Source of the DNA: Clostridia bacterium
GTDB taxonomy: Bacteria > Bacillota > Clostridia > Oscillospirales > CAG-272
Direction of reading: 5' to 3'
Length of the DNA: 64,000 bases
Assembly (NCBI GenBank): GCA_017937845.1
Contig: JAGBCV010000027.1
Coordinates: forward strand, 1 to 64,000
Numbering within the stretch: the first letter of the stretch is position 1; every line of letters begins with the position of its first letter. A model generated the notes under the pieces. That model was not told where the DNA came from and ran no database searches. It saw only the letters and a list, made by a program, of their open reading frames with translations. Shown piece after piece: positions 31,940-41,067 of the stretch. The translations under genes and the position numbers were made by a program.

Positions 31940-34492
31940 TTATTGTACAGAAAGCTCGTTTGCGCCGATAAAATCGCCCTTACCGCCTGCAATACCGCTG
32001 ATTCGGATACCGTCACAATCAACGCTTTCTTTCAGCGTAAACGTATAGGTTTCAAACGGTGCACCGTAATCACCCTGAGAATCACCCGTCGGATAAGCGG
32101 GAGAAGCCGTCGCTTCTACTTCTTCCCACTTGCCATCGATCAAAGCCTCGATATGGACCTCGCCGTTTTTGAACCAACCGCCATCCGTATAATGAAGTCC
32201 CTCCGTATAGGTCAAGGCGCTGACCTTGCGAGTCGTTCTGAACTGATAGCCAAAATATTCTACGTCTGCAATCGCTCTGGCGTTATAAGTATCATAAGAT
32301 CGATTATCGATCACACCGTCGCAAATGATAAACAAATCCTTATGACCGCTGCCCGTAGGAATCATCTGACTGCAAAGAACGAGCGGGATCTCTTCATTGT
32401 CAAACTCTGCGGAAGCAGAAATACCGTCACAGCGCGGGATCAATTCGCCAACGCTGATATACGGGTCAGAGCCACCACCCTTGCCGATGATGCGAACGCC
32501 TTCGCAAACGATCTCATCGAACGTGAAGCGATAAGGTTCAAACGCCGCGCCCTGTTCTTCAACGGAATTGCCGGGATATGCAGGAGAGATCTCCGCATCG
32601 ATCGCCGTCCATTTGCCGTCAAGCAAGACCTCGACGGTCGGCGTTTCCGTGTACCAGCCGCCCTTCTTATTCTGCTTGCCCTCTACAAATTTCAATCCGT
32701 TGATGGCATATTTGCCGTCAAATGCAATACCAGCCCAAATATCATCGCTCGGCGATGCGGGCTTGATTTCAAACTGCTCTTGGATCGCGGTGGAGCTTCC
32801 CGTATACGGAATCGTGCCGTCCACGAGAAGATTGCTTTCACCTGCGCTTGTGATACCCTTGCCATAAGGGATCGCCTTGATCTCAACGGTCTTTTCCCCT
32901 TTGATAACCGTTCCCTTGTCGCTGACAAAGGTATATCGAATGGTATAAACGCCTGTCTTTTTATAACCGTAATAGCCGCTTGCGTACATGGTAAAGCCAT
33001 CACCCATATCGATCTCTACGGATTTCAAAAGTTCTGTACCGGTAGCACCTGCAACGACCTGAACCATACCGTGAGGAAGCATTTTGATGATCACGTCTGC
33101 ACCGAAATCGTCTGCCCACTGCTCATATGCCACGGGCTCATAGGACTGATTGACCTTGAGCGTCCACGTACCGTTTTGCTTGCTCGCACCGTAAGCGGTC
33201 AATACCTCCTCGGTGAGCTCCATATTGATATCCACAACATCATTCAAGGTGTACTGTGTCGTATCGAACAAAGTGGTATCGTAGTCGACACCGCTCTTAT
33301 AGATTTCATCAATGCCGGAAGCGCCGTAGTAATTGCCCAAGATGGACGCCGCGCTGGAGGGGTTACAGTCACTATCCTGACCGCAGCGGCAGGAGATCTC
33401 GATCGTCTTTGCGAAATCGCCCTCGCCCCAAAGCAAGCCTATCATGATATAAGCGGCGTTGAGCTTCGCATCGATATTCAAAGCGGGCTTCGGAGAGGTC
33501 GCATTGAACTCGGGACATTTATCTTCCTTACCGCAGTGGTCCTCAACGACCTGCCATGCTTCTTCCCAAGTCTTACCGCCCTTATAGGCTTCCATGACCT
33601 TATCCATCAAAATTCTGAATTTCGTTTCCTCGGGAATCACGGAAACGCCTGCATCCACGATATCTTCAATGGAATCCGCGGTATACGCCGCCGCGTGCAT
33701 GGCGCTTACGAAAACGCCGCCGTAGATACCGTCACCGTAGCAGATCATGTGACCGATATCAAAGGCGCGCTCTGCCGCCTCGTTGACAAGTCCGGGATAC
33801 ATCGAGCCAAGGAAATCACATTCGATCTGCCAGTCGATATCGTCCGCGTGTGCGTTGATCAAATAATGACCTGCATCACGCCAGGAATAGCCTGCGTTGA
33901 GATTCTTTCTCGCCGCCGCATTGGCGTGCCAGAGATTGAAAAGAGAATCCGCAAATTTTTCACTCATATAAAGCGGGTCACAGAAAGCGCCGTGCGCCTT
34001 CATCGCGTCAAGGAACGGAATCTCCACGTAAACGTCGTCCTGCTCATAGGCATTGCTGACCATTTCGGGCTTCCAAACGGGGAACTTGCTTGCGGGTCTG
34101 ATCGCGCCTGCGCTGCCAAATTCCGTGCTTGCCGTCCAAGCGACGCCGATCATCTGTCCGAGCCAGCCGCCCATCATCTTATCGTAAAGCTCTTCCTCAG
34201 ACATCTGCGTGTCGGTATATTTTGTCGGGTCGACCGTGGGAAGATACGGGTCGGTCATCGTCGCCGTCGTGGTTTCGATGGGCTGTGTATCCGTGGTCGT
34301 TTCGGTCGCGGGTGTCTGTACCGTCGTCACGTTCGTACTGCCGTGTGTCGACTCCGTGGTCGAGATCGTCGTGCTTGCGATGGTGTCCTGTCCCTTTGTT
34401 GAAGATTCCGACGGGGTCGGGGTGTTACAGCTTGCCAAAAGCACGCTTGCCGCCGTCATCAAACAACATAATTTCAACGCTGTTTTTTTCAT
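31940..34492 (-). CDS. ADP-ribosylglycohydrolase-family lipoprotein
   Basis: The 850-residue protein begins with a lipoprotein signal (LLASC, Cys about residue 22) and a threonine-rich linker to about residue 90. An ADP-ribosylglycohydrolase domain follows, with paired acidic metal ligands (EQDDVYVEIPFL) and CRCGQDSDCNPSSAASILG. The C-terminal third has two tandem beta domains of about 115 residues (starting near DDIWAGIAFDG and VEYFGYQFRTT, each with a GGW motif). They look like discoidin or carbohydrate-binding domains. The enzyme would sit outside the membrane. Cytoplasmic relatives remove ADP-ribose, so the extracellular substrate here is uncertain, possibly a glycoside. The ATG follows GGAGG. 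Confidence 0.85.
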   Translation of the reverse strand: MKKTALKLCCLMTAASVLLASCNTPTPSESSTKGQDTIASTTISTTESTHGSTNVTTVQTPATETTTDTQPIETTTATMTDPYLPTVDPTKYTDTQMSEEELYDKMMGGWLGQMIGVAWTASTEFGSAGAIRPASKFPVWKPEMVSNAYEQDDVYVEIPFLDAMKAHGAFCDPLYMSEKFADSLFNLWHANAAARKNLNAGYSWRDAGHYLINAHADDIDWQIECDFLGSMYPGLVNEAAERAFDIGHMICYGDGIYGGVFVSAMHAAAYTADSIEDIVDAGVSVIPEETKFRILMDKVMEAYKGGKTWEEAWQVVEDHCGKEDKCPEFNATSPKPALNIDAKLNAAYIMIGLLWGEGDFAKTIEISCRCGQDSDCNPSSAASILGNYYGASGIDEIYKSGVDYDTTLFDTTQYTLNDVVDINMELTEEVLTAYGASKQNGTWTLKVNQSYEPVAYEQWADDFGADVIIKMLPHGMVQVVAGATGTELLKSVEIDMGDGFTMYASGYYGYKKTGVYTIRYTFVSDKGTVIKGEKTVEIKAIPYGKGITSAGESNLLVDGTIPYTGSSTAIQEQFEIKPASPSDDIWAGIAFDGKYAINGLKFVEGKQNKKGGWYTETPTVEVLLDGKWTAIDAEISPAYPGNSVEEQGAAFEPYRFTFDEIVCEGVRIIGKGGGSDPYISVGELIPRCDGISASAEFDNEEIPLVLCSQMIPTGSGHKDLFIICDGVIDNRSYDTYNARAIADVEYFGYQFRTTRKVSALTYTEGLHYTDGGWFKNGEVHIEALIDGKWEEVEATASPAYPTGDSQGDYGAPFETYTFTLKESVDCDGIRISGIAGGKGDFIGANELSVQ

Positions 34493-34600
34493 AAAAGTGC
34501 CTCCTGAAAATTTTGTATCATAACTATTTTTAATCCTACCACATATTTCACAAAAAGTCAATCCATGCGCTCCGACATTTTGTATTCTTCAACAAAATAA

Positions 34601-34628
34601 GGACGGAAAGATCATACACTTTCCGTCC
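34601..34628. terminator. terminator downstream of the CNNM gene
   Basis: GGACGGAAAG pairs with CTTTCCGTCC around an eight-base loop, followed by a T-run on the right and A-rich DNA on the left. Confidence 0.75.
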
Positions 34629-34672
34629 CTTTTTATTATCTGAGAGATCGCGGCAATCGATATCACCGCGCC

Positions 34673-35995
34673 TTAGTCTTCGTCTTCCTCTTCCTCTTTG
34701 ATTTTTTCCTTCTTGGTCACGAGGGAGCGCTCCACGCGGTGGTCCTCGATCGTTTCCACACGAATGATCAGCTCATCGGTTTCCAAATCGATCTGCGTAC
34801 CATCGTCGGGAATCGCATCGAGAAGGCTGAATATGTAACCGCCAAAGGTATCATAATCGTCTTCATCAAAATCAACATCCAATTCCTCGCCAACATCCTT
34901 GAGAGAAGCCGAACCGAAAATCTCCCAGTTGGAATCGTCGAGCTTCTTGATCTCCACAACGTAATCGTCGCCCTTTTCGCCAAGGTCGCCGACGAGAAGC
35001 TCCAGCAGATCGTGCATCGTGATAACGCCGCTCGTGCCGCCGTACTCATCGATCACGATGGCAAAATGGTTTCGTGTTTCCTTCATATTGGTGAAAAGCA
35101 CGTCAGCCTTCATCGTTTCGGGAACGAAATACGGCTTTTCGGAAGCCTCACAGATCGCGCACTCCGCATTGCGATAAGACTCGCGGAAAAACTTCGCCGC
35201 ATGCAAGACCGCAACGATATCGTCCGCATCTTTATCGCAGATCGGATAATAACGGTGTCTTGTGCTGTTGATGATGTTTTTCCATTCTTCCATGCTGTCC
35301 TCTTTATAAAGGAACGTCACGTCGCGTCTGTGTGTGCAGACCTCGTCAACGGAGATATCGTCAAACTCAAAGATGTTTTTGATCATTTCATGTTCCATGC
35401 TGTCGATATTGCCCTGCTCCGAGCCGGAATCGATCATAAGACGGATATCCTCCTCCGTGACCTCCTCCTCTTCCTCGTTGGGGTCGATACGGAAAAGGCG
35501 AAGCATTGCGTTCGTGGATTTGGAAAGGATCCAAACGAAGGGTGCGAACGCCTTGGAAACGAACGTGAGAAGTCCCGCAAGCATGAGTGCCATCGATTCC
35601 GAATGCTTCATGGCAACGCGCTTAGGAACCAGCTCACCGAACACGATGCTGAAATAAGAAAGAATGATGGTAATGAGAAATACGCAAATGGAAGTGAGCG
35701 TTTCCGTAGGAAGCGGAACGCCTATTTTTTCAAGAAGTCCAACGAGAGGACCTGCAAAGTTATCCGCCGCATACGCAGAACCAAGAAAGCCCGCAAGGGT
35801 GATGGCTACCTGAATGGTAGATAAAAACTTAGAAGAATTGCCCTTGAGCTTGATCAGCTTCTTGGCTTTTTTATTTCCGTCTTCGGCAAGCTTTTCAAGC
35901 TTGGCTTCGTTGGTGGAAATGACAGCGATCTCCGCACTTGCAAAAATCGCATTCAAAAAAATAAGGATAACCTGTAAAATCACTGCGCCTAACAT
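34673..35995 (-). CDS. CNNM/CorC-family membrane protein (hemolysin C family)
   Basis: The 440-residue protein has an N-terminal DUF21 membrane domain of three to four spans (including IVFGELVPKRVAMKHSE). A CBS pair follows (SVDEVCTHRRDVTFL, then HFAIVIDEYGGTSGVIT). A C-terminal CorC_HlyC domain has FGGYIFSLL, and a highly acidic tail ends the protein. The family is linked to magnesium or cobalt export and homeostasis. No hemolytic activity is implied. The ATG at 35995 has only a weak ribosome site. It is followed by a strong terminator and is likely monocistronic. Confidence 0.92.
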   Translation of the reverse strand: MLGAVILQVILIFLNAIFASAEIAVISTNEAKLEKLAEDGNKKAKKLIKLKGNSSKFLSTIQVAITLAGFLGSAYAADNFAGPLVGLLEKIGVPLPTETLTSICVFLITIILSYFSIVFGELVPKRVAMKHSESMALMLAGLLTFVSKAFAPFVWILSKSTNAMLRLFRIDPNEEEEEVTEEDIRLMIDSGSEQGNIDSMEHEMIKNIFEFDDISVDEVCTHRRDVTFLYKEDSMEEWKNIINSTRHRYYPICDKDADDIVAVLHAAKFFRESYRNAECAICEASEKPYFVPETMKADVLFTNMKETRNHFAIVIDEYGGTSGVITMHDLLELLVGDLGEKGDDYVVEIKKLDDSNWEIFGSASLKDVGEELDVDFDEDDYDTFGGYIFSLLDAIPDDGTQIDLETDELIIRVETIEDHRVERSLVTKKEKIKEEEEDED

Positions 35996-36074
35996 AATAG
36001 AATAACCTAAAAAAATGTTTACCTTTCTGAAATGTTTTGATAATTTGGTTCATCTGAATCTAAAAAATGCAAAA

Positions 36075-36277
36075 CGGCATAACCTATGACGAAAATCCGT
36101 TCATAGGCTATGCCGATATCCTCTATAAGATCAAATGAAATGTATGCAAAGCGGTGCAGTCTTCGTCATCCGTACTTCCGCTGTCATCCATTCCAAGTCA
36201 CCATCCTTCTGAAAATCAAAAATTCGCAAAAATGCGTTTGTATTCATGATTATAGCATAGTTATGCATCTTTGTCAA
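36075..36277 (-). ncRNA. candidate small transcript with own promoter and terminator
   Basis: A perfect consensus promoter (TTGACA, 17 bases, TATAAT; 36249-36277) reads leftward. It starts at the very end of the GH78-like gene. About 130-170 nt later a hairpin (CGGCATA/TATGCCG with an inner CCTATGA/TCATAGG stem, 36075-36115) is followed by a T-rich tract. No known gene lies between. A 22-codon frame beginning MDDSGSTDDED sits after AAGGATGGTG (about 36191 to 36123), so either a small RNA or a micro-peptide is possible. Confidence 0.5.
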
Positions 36278-38235
36278 GAGGGCAACAGCTTTTTGAGATA
36301 GAGAATCGGGATCGCGCTCCAGCCATGGCAAAGGCTTCCTGCATTTGAAAAATCCTTCCAGCCGTTGATCGTTTCCCAAAAGCTCGTCGCGCCATGGTCG
36401 AGCATATAGCCCCATTTCTTTGCGATATCCGACAAAATGTATTCCCGATAGCGCTCGGCATCGGTCATGAGCATGGCATCGTAAACGAAGGAGAGCATAC
36501 TGAGCGTCGCGGGATAGGGAATCTCGTCCTCCGTGATCATATCACAGATCTTCAAGGCATTGCTGTGATTTGCGGCGCCGCAAAGGATGGCAAAGGTATT
36601 CGCAAGGACGGAAAAAGGCTCGAAATTTGCCGTAGAGCCCGGCATTCTGCCGTTATCCCCACCCAAATTCGTGCGGAAAAGTCCCACCTCCGCGTCAAAA
36701 AAGATCTCTTTGATCTTCTCATTCAAGCCGTCTGCGATCGATGCAAAGCGCTTGGCATCGTCATCTTTTCCGATGATCTCCGCCATTTTCGCCATTCTCT
36801 GCAAGGAGATGGAAAACGCCGCATTCAGCATCAGTTCGGTCATGGCGCCCTGCGGTTTACAGCATTTTCCGCAAAGCGTATCGCTCCATTCATAGAAATT
36901 CCAATATCGCGCATCGTCTGCAAAGCTCGGCACGATACCGTCTTTCATGCGGTCGAGAAATACGGCTTCGATCTCGCACATTTTGCCGTAAACTTCATGG
37001 ATAAACGCGGTATCCCCGGAATTTCTCGCGTAGTCATCTACGATAACGGGATAGAAAAGCGAGAAAAACGGAATCACAAGGTCATTTTGGCTCGGAGAAC
37101 AGATGGAAAGGAAGCCGTCTGCGCGTCTGTCCTTGCTGATAAGCTCCAAAATCGAGCGCGGAAATTCATATTCGCCAAACACTTCATATCCGCAAAGCAT
37201 CTGATTTCGGCTATCCAAAACGTAAAGCGCCTGCTCACGCCACGGGCAATCCTCGTAATGCTCAAACATACAAAGGCGAAGCGTTCTGACGCAGGTATCG
37301 TAAATGCGTTGATACAGCGCATTTTCAAAGTGCATCGGCTTTTCTTCTACGGGATAATACACGGGAACAAGCCCGATCTTTTCAATTTCAAACGCGCCAT
37401 CGCATGAAACCTGAATATATCGACAGCCAAGTCTGCGCATATAATTTTCAAAATGACAAAGTTCGCCATTTCCAATAAGCTCCACGGAAAAGTTTCGTCT
37501 ACCGATGATCTGCGGAACGTTTCCATTTTCATCAAGGTATTCTCCATACCCGATCGTCAGCGTTTTTCCCTTTTCTGCGCGGAAGGAGAGCGAAAGATAG
37601 CCTACCGTTTCCCGTCCGAGATCATAAATACGGCGCTTTCTATCCAGCAAAACTGCGGAAGCAAACGCATCGAGCTTCGTCTTTTTGTTCGGTCGGCGGC
37701 GAAGCGTTTCGGAAAGCGAATTTACCGCGACCGCCGTATGGCATCCGCTCGGGATCTCGGCAGAGGTACGGTAGCCATCGTCCCCATTTGTATCGTATGT
37801 ATAGGAGATACCAAGCTGTCCCGTAATGACCTTGCATCTTCCCGATACATAATCCTCTGCTTTTTTGCAGAGCGTGCTTTCGCTCGAAAAGGTAAGTATC
37901 TCTTCCCCATTTGCAATTTCATATATCAGCGCGGGAACGCCCTTACAATACGTCGAAGAATCAAAGCCGATATACCAAACGAGGATGCAGACCGTATTTT
38001 CTCCTTTTTTACAAAAAGGCGTGATATCCACCGTGTCAAAGACCTTATCGTACGGATAATCGGAATACTGTCCAAAGGCGGCAAGCGTGCCGTTTACGTA
38101 ACATTCGTAGTTGGTATCACAAGAGATCTGAAGCGTAACCGTACCTTCGCCATTGTATGCAAAGCGGTCATAAAATTTCGCGTATTCATCTGCGTGGATC
38201 GCCGCATTTTCCCAGATCCAAATTGCTTTTTTCAT
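36274..38235 (-). CDS. alpha-L-rhamnosidase-like glycosidase (GH78 type)
   Basis: The 653-residue protein has an N-terminal beta-sandwich (about residues 1-270) and an (alpha/alpha)6 barrel. The barrel carries YEDCPWREQALYVLDSRNQ near residue 335 and a C-terminal block GATSFWETINGWKDFSNAGS, both like GH78 and related inverting rhamnosidases. No signal peptide is seen, so it would act on imported glycosides. It follows the true GH78 gene by 12 bases and is the last gene of the SGNH-GH78-GH78 operon. The catalytic acidic residues cannot be fixed by eye. The start follows AAAGGAG. Confidence 0.82.
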   Translation of the reverse strand: MKKAIWIWENAAIHADEYAKFYDRFAYNGEGTVTLQISCDTNYECYVNGTLAAFGQYSDYPYDKVFDTVDITPFCKKGENTVCILVWYIGFDSSTYCKGVPALIYEIANGEEILTFSSESTLCKKAEDYVSGRCKVITGQLGISYTYDTNGDDGYRTSAEIPSGCHTAVAVNSLSETLRRRPNKKTKLDAFASAVLLDRKRRIYDLGRETVGYLSLSFRAEKGKTLTIGYGEYLDENGNVPQIIGRRNFSVELIGNGELCHFENYMRRLGCRYIQVSCDGAFEIEKIGLVPVYYPVEEKPMHFENALYQRIYDTCVRTLRLCMFEHYEDCPWREQALYVLDSRNQMLCGYEVFGEYEFPRSILELISKDRRADGFLSICSPSQNDLVIPFFSLFYPVIVDDYARNSGDTAFIHEVYGKMCEIEAVFLDRMKDGIVPSFADDARYWNFYEWSDTLCGKCCKPQGAMTELMLNAAFSISLQRMAKMAEIIGKDDDAKRFASIADGLNEKIKEIFFDAEVGLFRTNLGGDNGRMPGSTANFEPFSVLANTFAILCGAANHSNALKICDMITEDEIPYPATLSMLSFVYDAMLMTDAERYREYILSDIAKKWGYMLDHGATSFWETINGWKDFSNAGSLCHGWSAIPILYLKKLLPS

Positions 38236-38247
38236 CGGTTTTCTCCT

Positions 38248-40365
38248 TTAATCGTTTGTAAAAACAAAGCCCATATCCATTCCCGCAGGAATGGTAAATT
38301 TCTTTTCACCGTATATCAACGTCGTTTCCTTTTCGGAACGAACCGTGATCTTATCTTCCGTATGTGTCGTTTCGCGCTTTACGGTGATCTTGCCAAAGCG
38401 CGTCGTAAGCGTGCCTTCAGCGGAAAGCGCCGTCTTATGCTTGACAGGTTCTACCGTCAAAACACCGTTCAGCGTTTTCATGCCGAGCAGATAACGGAAC
38501 AGATACGCCGTGACCTGCCCAAACATATGGTGATTATGCGAATGCCAAGATTCCCACCAATATTCGCAAAGCGTCGTTTCTCCGCGGAGCATCTGCGCGC
38601 CGAAGGAATTTTTCTTCTCGGAGGAAAGGAGCATGAGCGCCGTATCCGCATGACCGTTTTCAAACAGGATACGAATGAGGATCTCCGTTCCGAAAATACC
38701 CGTATCAAACTCTCCGAGCGCATCGTATTTTTTCGCAAGGCTTCTGAGCATTTCCGCGTTACCAAGTCCGATATCAAAAGCAAAAGCATCTGCGCCCTGA
38801 ATACCGCCGCAGAACGTATTTGCTTGTGCATCGTAATAATGACGGACAAGGTCTTGTTTACATTTTTCCGCTTTTTCTCTGTAAATATCGGAGGGCTTAC
38901 CGAGGATCTCCGCGATCTTTGCCATGCGTTCAAGATTTTTGACGAGGAAATAGGTATTGACAAAAGGCTCGGGAATCGCGACCTTGTCGGCTGTGCACCA
39001 ATCGCCAAGACACCAGCCCTTTTCCTCCTCGCGCACGACCAGCCCATCCTCGCTTCTCGATTCCATATAATTCACCCAAAGGAGCATATTCGGGAAATAT
39101 TTTTCGAGAATCTCTCGCTTTCCGCTATGCAGATAGAGCATATACGGCACGATGACGATCGCGCCGCCCCATCCGCCCGGACCGCCGCCGCCACCCATAA
39201 AGGGCGCTGTATGCTGAACGTGCCCCGTGGTCTTATCCTGACAGAGCGCGATATCCACCATCCATTTTTCATAGAACGAAAGGCTATCGAGGGTAAGAAG
39301 TCCCACGTCAGCCGTCAGCTGACCGTCGCCCGTATAACCAAGGCGTTCACGGTGGGGACAGTCGGAAATGACACCGCCATGCATATTGGCAAGCAGACTG
39401 CGGATCGTTGCGGTATAAAGAAAGTTCAAAACGGCGTTATCGGAATGAAATGCGGAGGTAACGTCGATATCGCTATGCACGACACAAACGGAAATATCAT
39501 GGACATTTTCATTGATTTCAAAATAACGGAAGCCGTGATACGTAAAATGCGGATGATACAGGCGGTCTGTTCCGTCGCAGATATATTCCTCAATATGTGT
39601 ATCGCCGCCCGTTTTGGTTTTGAGCGTCATATCGTCCCAAAGAAGCTCCGCATAGCAAACGGAGATCTTCTCTCCGTATTCACCGCCGCGGAACGTAGCA
39701 AAGCCCGAAATGTTTTCACCCACGTCGTAAAGCGTTTTGCCGTTTTCGGTCTTGACGGCGCGAGGCACGATCTTGCGAATGATCTTATCGGCAGGAGCAG
39801 GGTCGGGGGCAAGTGCGCCGTCGGGAGCTTTCGCAAAAAGAACAGGCTTCCATGCGGAGAGTGCAAGCGTATGATCCTGCTTTTCTCCGCGGTAAATGTT
39901 ATTGAACGTAATGTAACTTTCACGCCACACGAGCGTTTCGTCGGAGCAATATTCCCTGCCGTCTACACGCAAGGAAAAAATAAGACAAGGTGTTCCGCAG
40001 GAGAAATTTCCCTCTCCGATGCGCTCCGTCTGACGAAACCAACCGTTGCCAAGCAGGATCTCCACCGTATTCTCTCCCGTTTGGAGATACGCAGAAAGGT
40101 CATACGTCTTATAATATACGATATGGTCAAGCGTATCGTGGATGGGATAATACGCACGAGTCAGGTCGCGCGCGGTATAGTCCGATTGGGACGGCACGAA
40201 AAGGTCGTCGTCAACCTTTATGCCGTTAATGTAAAGCTCAAAAAAGCCAAGACCGCAGATATCGATGACGGCATCTTCGGGATTTTGAACGGTAATTTTT
40301 TTCTGAAAAAGAGGGGCCTCAACCGATTCTTCGGCACAAACCCATTTTGCTTTATCAATACTCAT
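38248..40365 (-). CDS. alpha-L-rhamnosidase (GH78)
   Basis: This 705-residue enzyme shows the GH78 pattern: N-terminal carbohydrate-binding beta domain (GLGFFELYINGIKVDDD), a rhamnosidase N-domain (NGWFR, CGTPCLIF), and the barrel with ISDCPHRERLGYTGDGQ near residue 330, where the catalytic acids reside. It ends in a small C-terminal beta domain. It removes terminal alpha-L-rhamnose from glycosides such as pectic oligosaccharides or plant flavonoids. No signal peptide is seen. I chose the ATG at 40365 over a TTG two codons earlier. It begins 14 bases after the SGNH gene. Confidence 0.92.
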   Translation of the reverse strand: MSIDKAKWVCAEESVEAPLFQKKITVQNPEDAVIDICGLGFFELYINGIKVDDDLFVPSQSDYTARDLTRAYYPIHDTLDHIVYYKTYDLSAYLQTGENTVEILLGNGWFRQTERIGEGNFSCGTPCLIFSLRVDGREYCSDETLVWRESYITFNNIYRGEKQDHTLALSAWKPVLFAKAPDGALAPDPAPADKIIRKIVPRAVKTENGKTLYDVGENISGFATFRGGEYGEKISVCYAELLWDDMTLKTKTGGDTHIEEYICDGTDRLYHPHFTYHGFRYFEINENVHDISVCVVHSDIDVTSAFHSDNAVLNFLYTATIRSLLANMHGGVISDCPHRERLGYTGDGQLTADVGLLTLDSLSFYEKWMVDIALCQDKTTGHVQHTAPFMGGGGGPGGWGGAIVIVPYMLYLHSGKREILEKYFPNMLLWVNYMESRSEDGLVVREEEKGWCLGDWCTADKVAIPEPFVNTYFLVKNLERMAKIAEILGKPSDIYREKAEKCKQDLVRHYYDAQANTFCGGIQGADAFAFDIGLGNAEMLRSLAKKYDALGEFDTGIFGTEILIRILFENGHADTALMLLSSEKKNSFGAQMLRGETTLCEYWWESWHSHNHHMFGQVTAYLFRYLLGMKTLNGVLTVEPVKHKTALSAEGTLTTRFGKITVKRETTHTEDKITVRSEKETTLIYGEKKFTIPAGMDMGFVFTND

Positions 40366-40379
40366 ATCCAAGCCTCAAA

Positions 40380-41012
40380 TCAAAGAAATTTACGGAGATA
40401 ATCGGCAACATATGCACCAAGGCGTTTCGCGCCCTCACCGGTGTAATGCACGTAATCGGCTTTCGGAAATTCGGGAGAACCAGCAACAAGCGCATAAAGG
40501 TCATTGAGCGCAAAGCCGTTTTCCTCAGCATATGCGCGCAGAAAAGCATTTCTCTCATGAATAAGGACATTGTTTTCGTCCTTGATCGTGATATCATGCG
40601 TACCTTTATCCGACATCGGCGTGCTGGTTACGAGAATGAGCCTTGCATCGGGCTGGTTACGGCGCAAAATGGAAACGATATCCATAATGCCCTTTTTATA
40701 GATTTCGAGCGGAATTTCGGTATCGTTGCAAGCGCCGTGAAGTCCGTTATTGAAATGAATCACATCGTAGCGGTAGCCGTTCAAGGGGCCTGTCATAAGG
40801 TCGATCTCCGCTGTCAGTATCGGGTCTCCCGCACAACGAGAGCCACACAACTTATCAATGGCGATACGCTCGGGCTTGTAAATTTCCTGTACGGTATCGC
40901 GGTAGCTTCTCGTGATGGAATCTCCAATAAGAAGCACACGGCGACGCGAAAAATCTCCCGCTTTTTCCCACCAAAAATCATTCCATTCTGCGTACTCTCT
41001 AATATAACTCAT
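40380..41012 (-). CDS. SGNH/GDSL hydrolase
   Basis: The 210-residue protein has SGNH block I (VLLIGDSITRSY), a block II/III region with FNNGLHG, and block V DYVHYTGEGAKRLG with the catalytic Asp and His. Such enzymes are esterases; next to two rhamnosidases, deacetylation of rhamnose- or galacturonate-containing oligosaccharides is a reasonable inference. No signal peptide is seen. The ATG follows AAAGGAG. It is the first gene of the GH operon, but a strong terminator ends only 24 bases upstream of its start codon. Expression probably depends on read-through from the NiaR-like gene or a promoter inside that gene. Confidence 0.85.
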   Translation of the reverse strand: MSYIREYAEWNDFWWEKAGDFSRRRVLLIGDSITRSYRDTVQEIYKPERIAIDKLCGSRCAGDPILTAEIDLMTGPLNGYRYDVIHFNNGLHGACNDTEIPLEIYKKGIMDIVSILRRNQPDARLILVTSTPMSDKGTHDITIKDENNVLIHERNAFLRAYAEENGFALNDLYALVAGSPEFPKADYVHYTGEGAKRLGAYVADYLRKFL

Positions 41013-41036
41013 ATGCTTTTCTCCTTTTGATTTAGA

Positions 41037-41060
41037 AAAAACCTCCCTCGGGAGGTTTTT
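41037..41060 (-). terminator. terminator between NiaR-like gene and GH operon
   Basis: AAAAACCTCC pairs with GGAGGTTTTT around a four-base loop. It ends 24 bases before the SGNH start codon, leaving no room for a promoter. Confidence 0.85.
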
Positions 41061-41067
41061 CTATATA

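Noticed and set aside
31943..34402. An 819-codon plus-strand frame opposite the ADP-ribosylglycohydrolase gene
   Set aside because: Antisense shadow; the minus-strand protein has a lipoprotein signal and family motifs.
36131..36247. A 38-codon leftward frame starting just after the orphan -10 box
   Set aside because: Its ATG would lie upstream of the likely transcription start, so it could only be translated from read-through RNA.
37453..40401. A 982-codon plus-strand frame across both rhamnosidase genes
   Set aside because: The same codon-bias effect; it spans two real genes with conserved glycosidase motifs and has no ribosome site or family signature.
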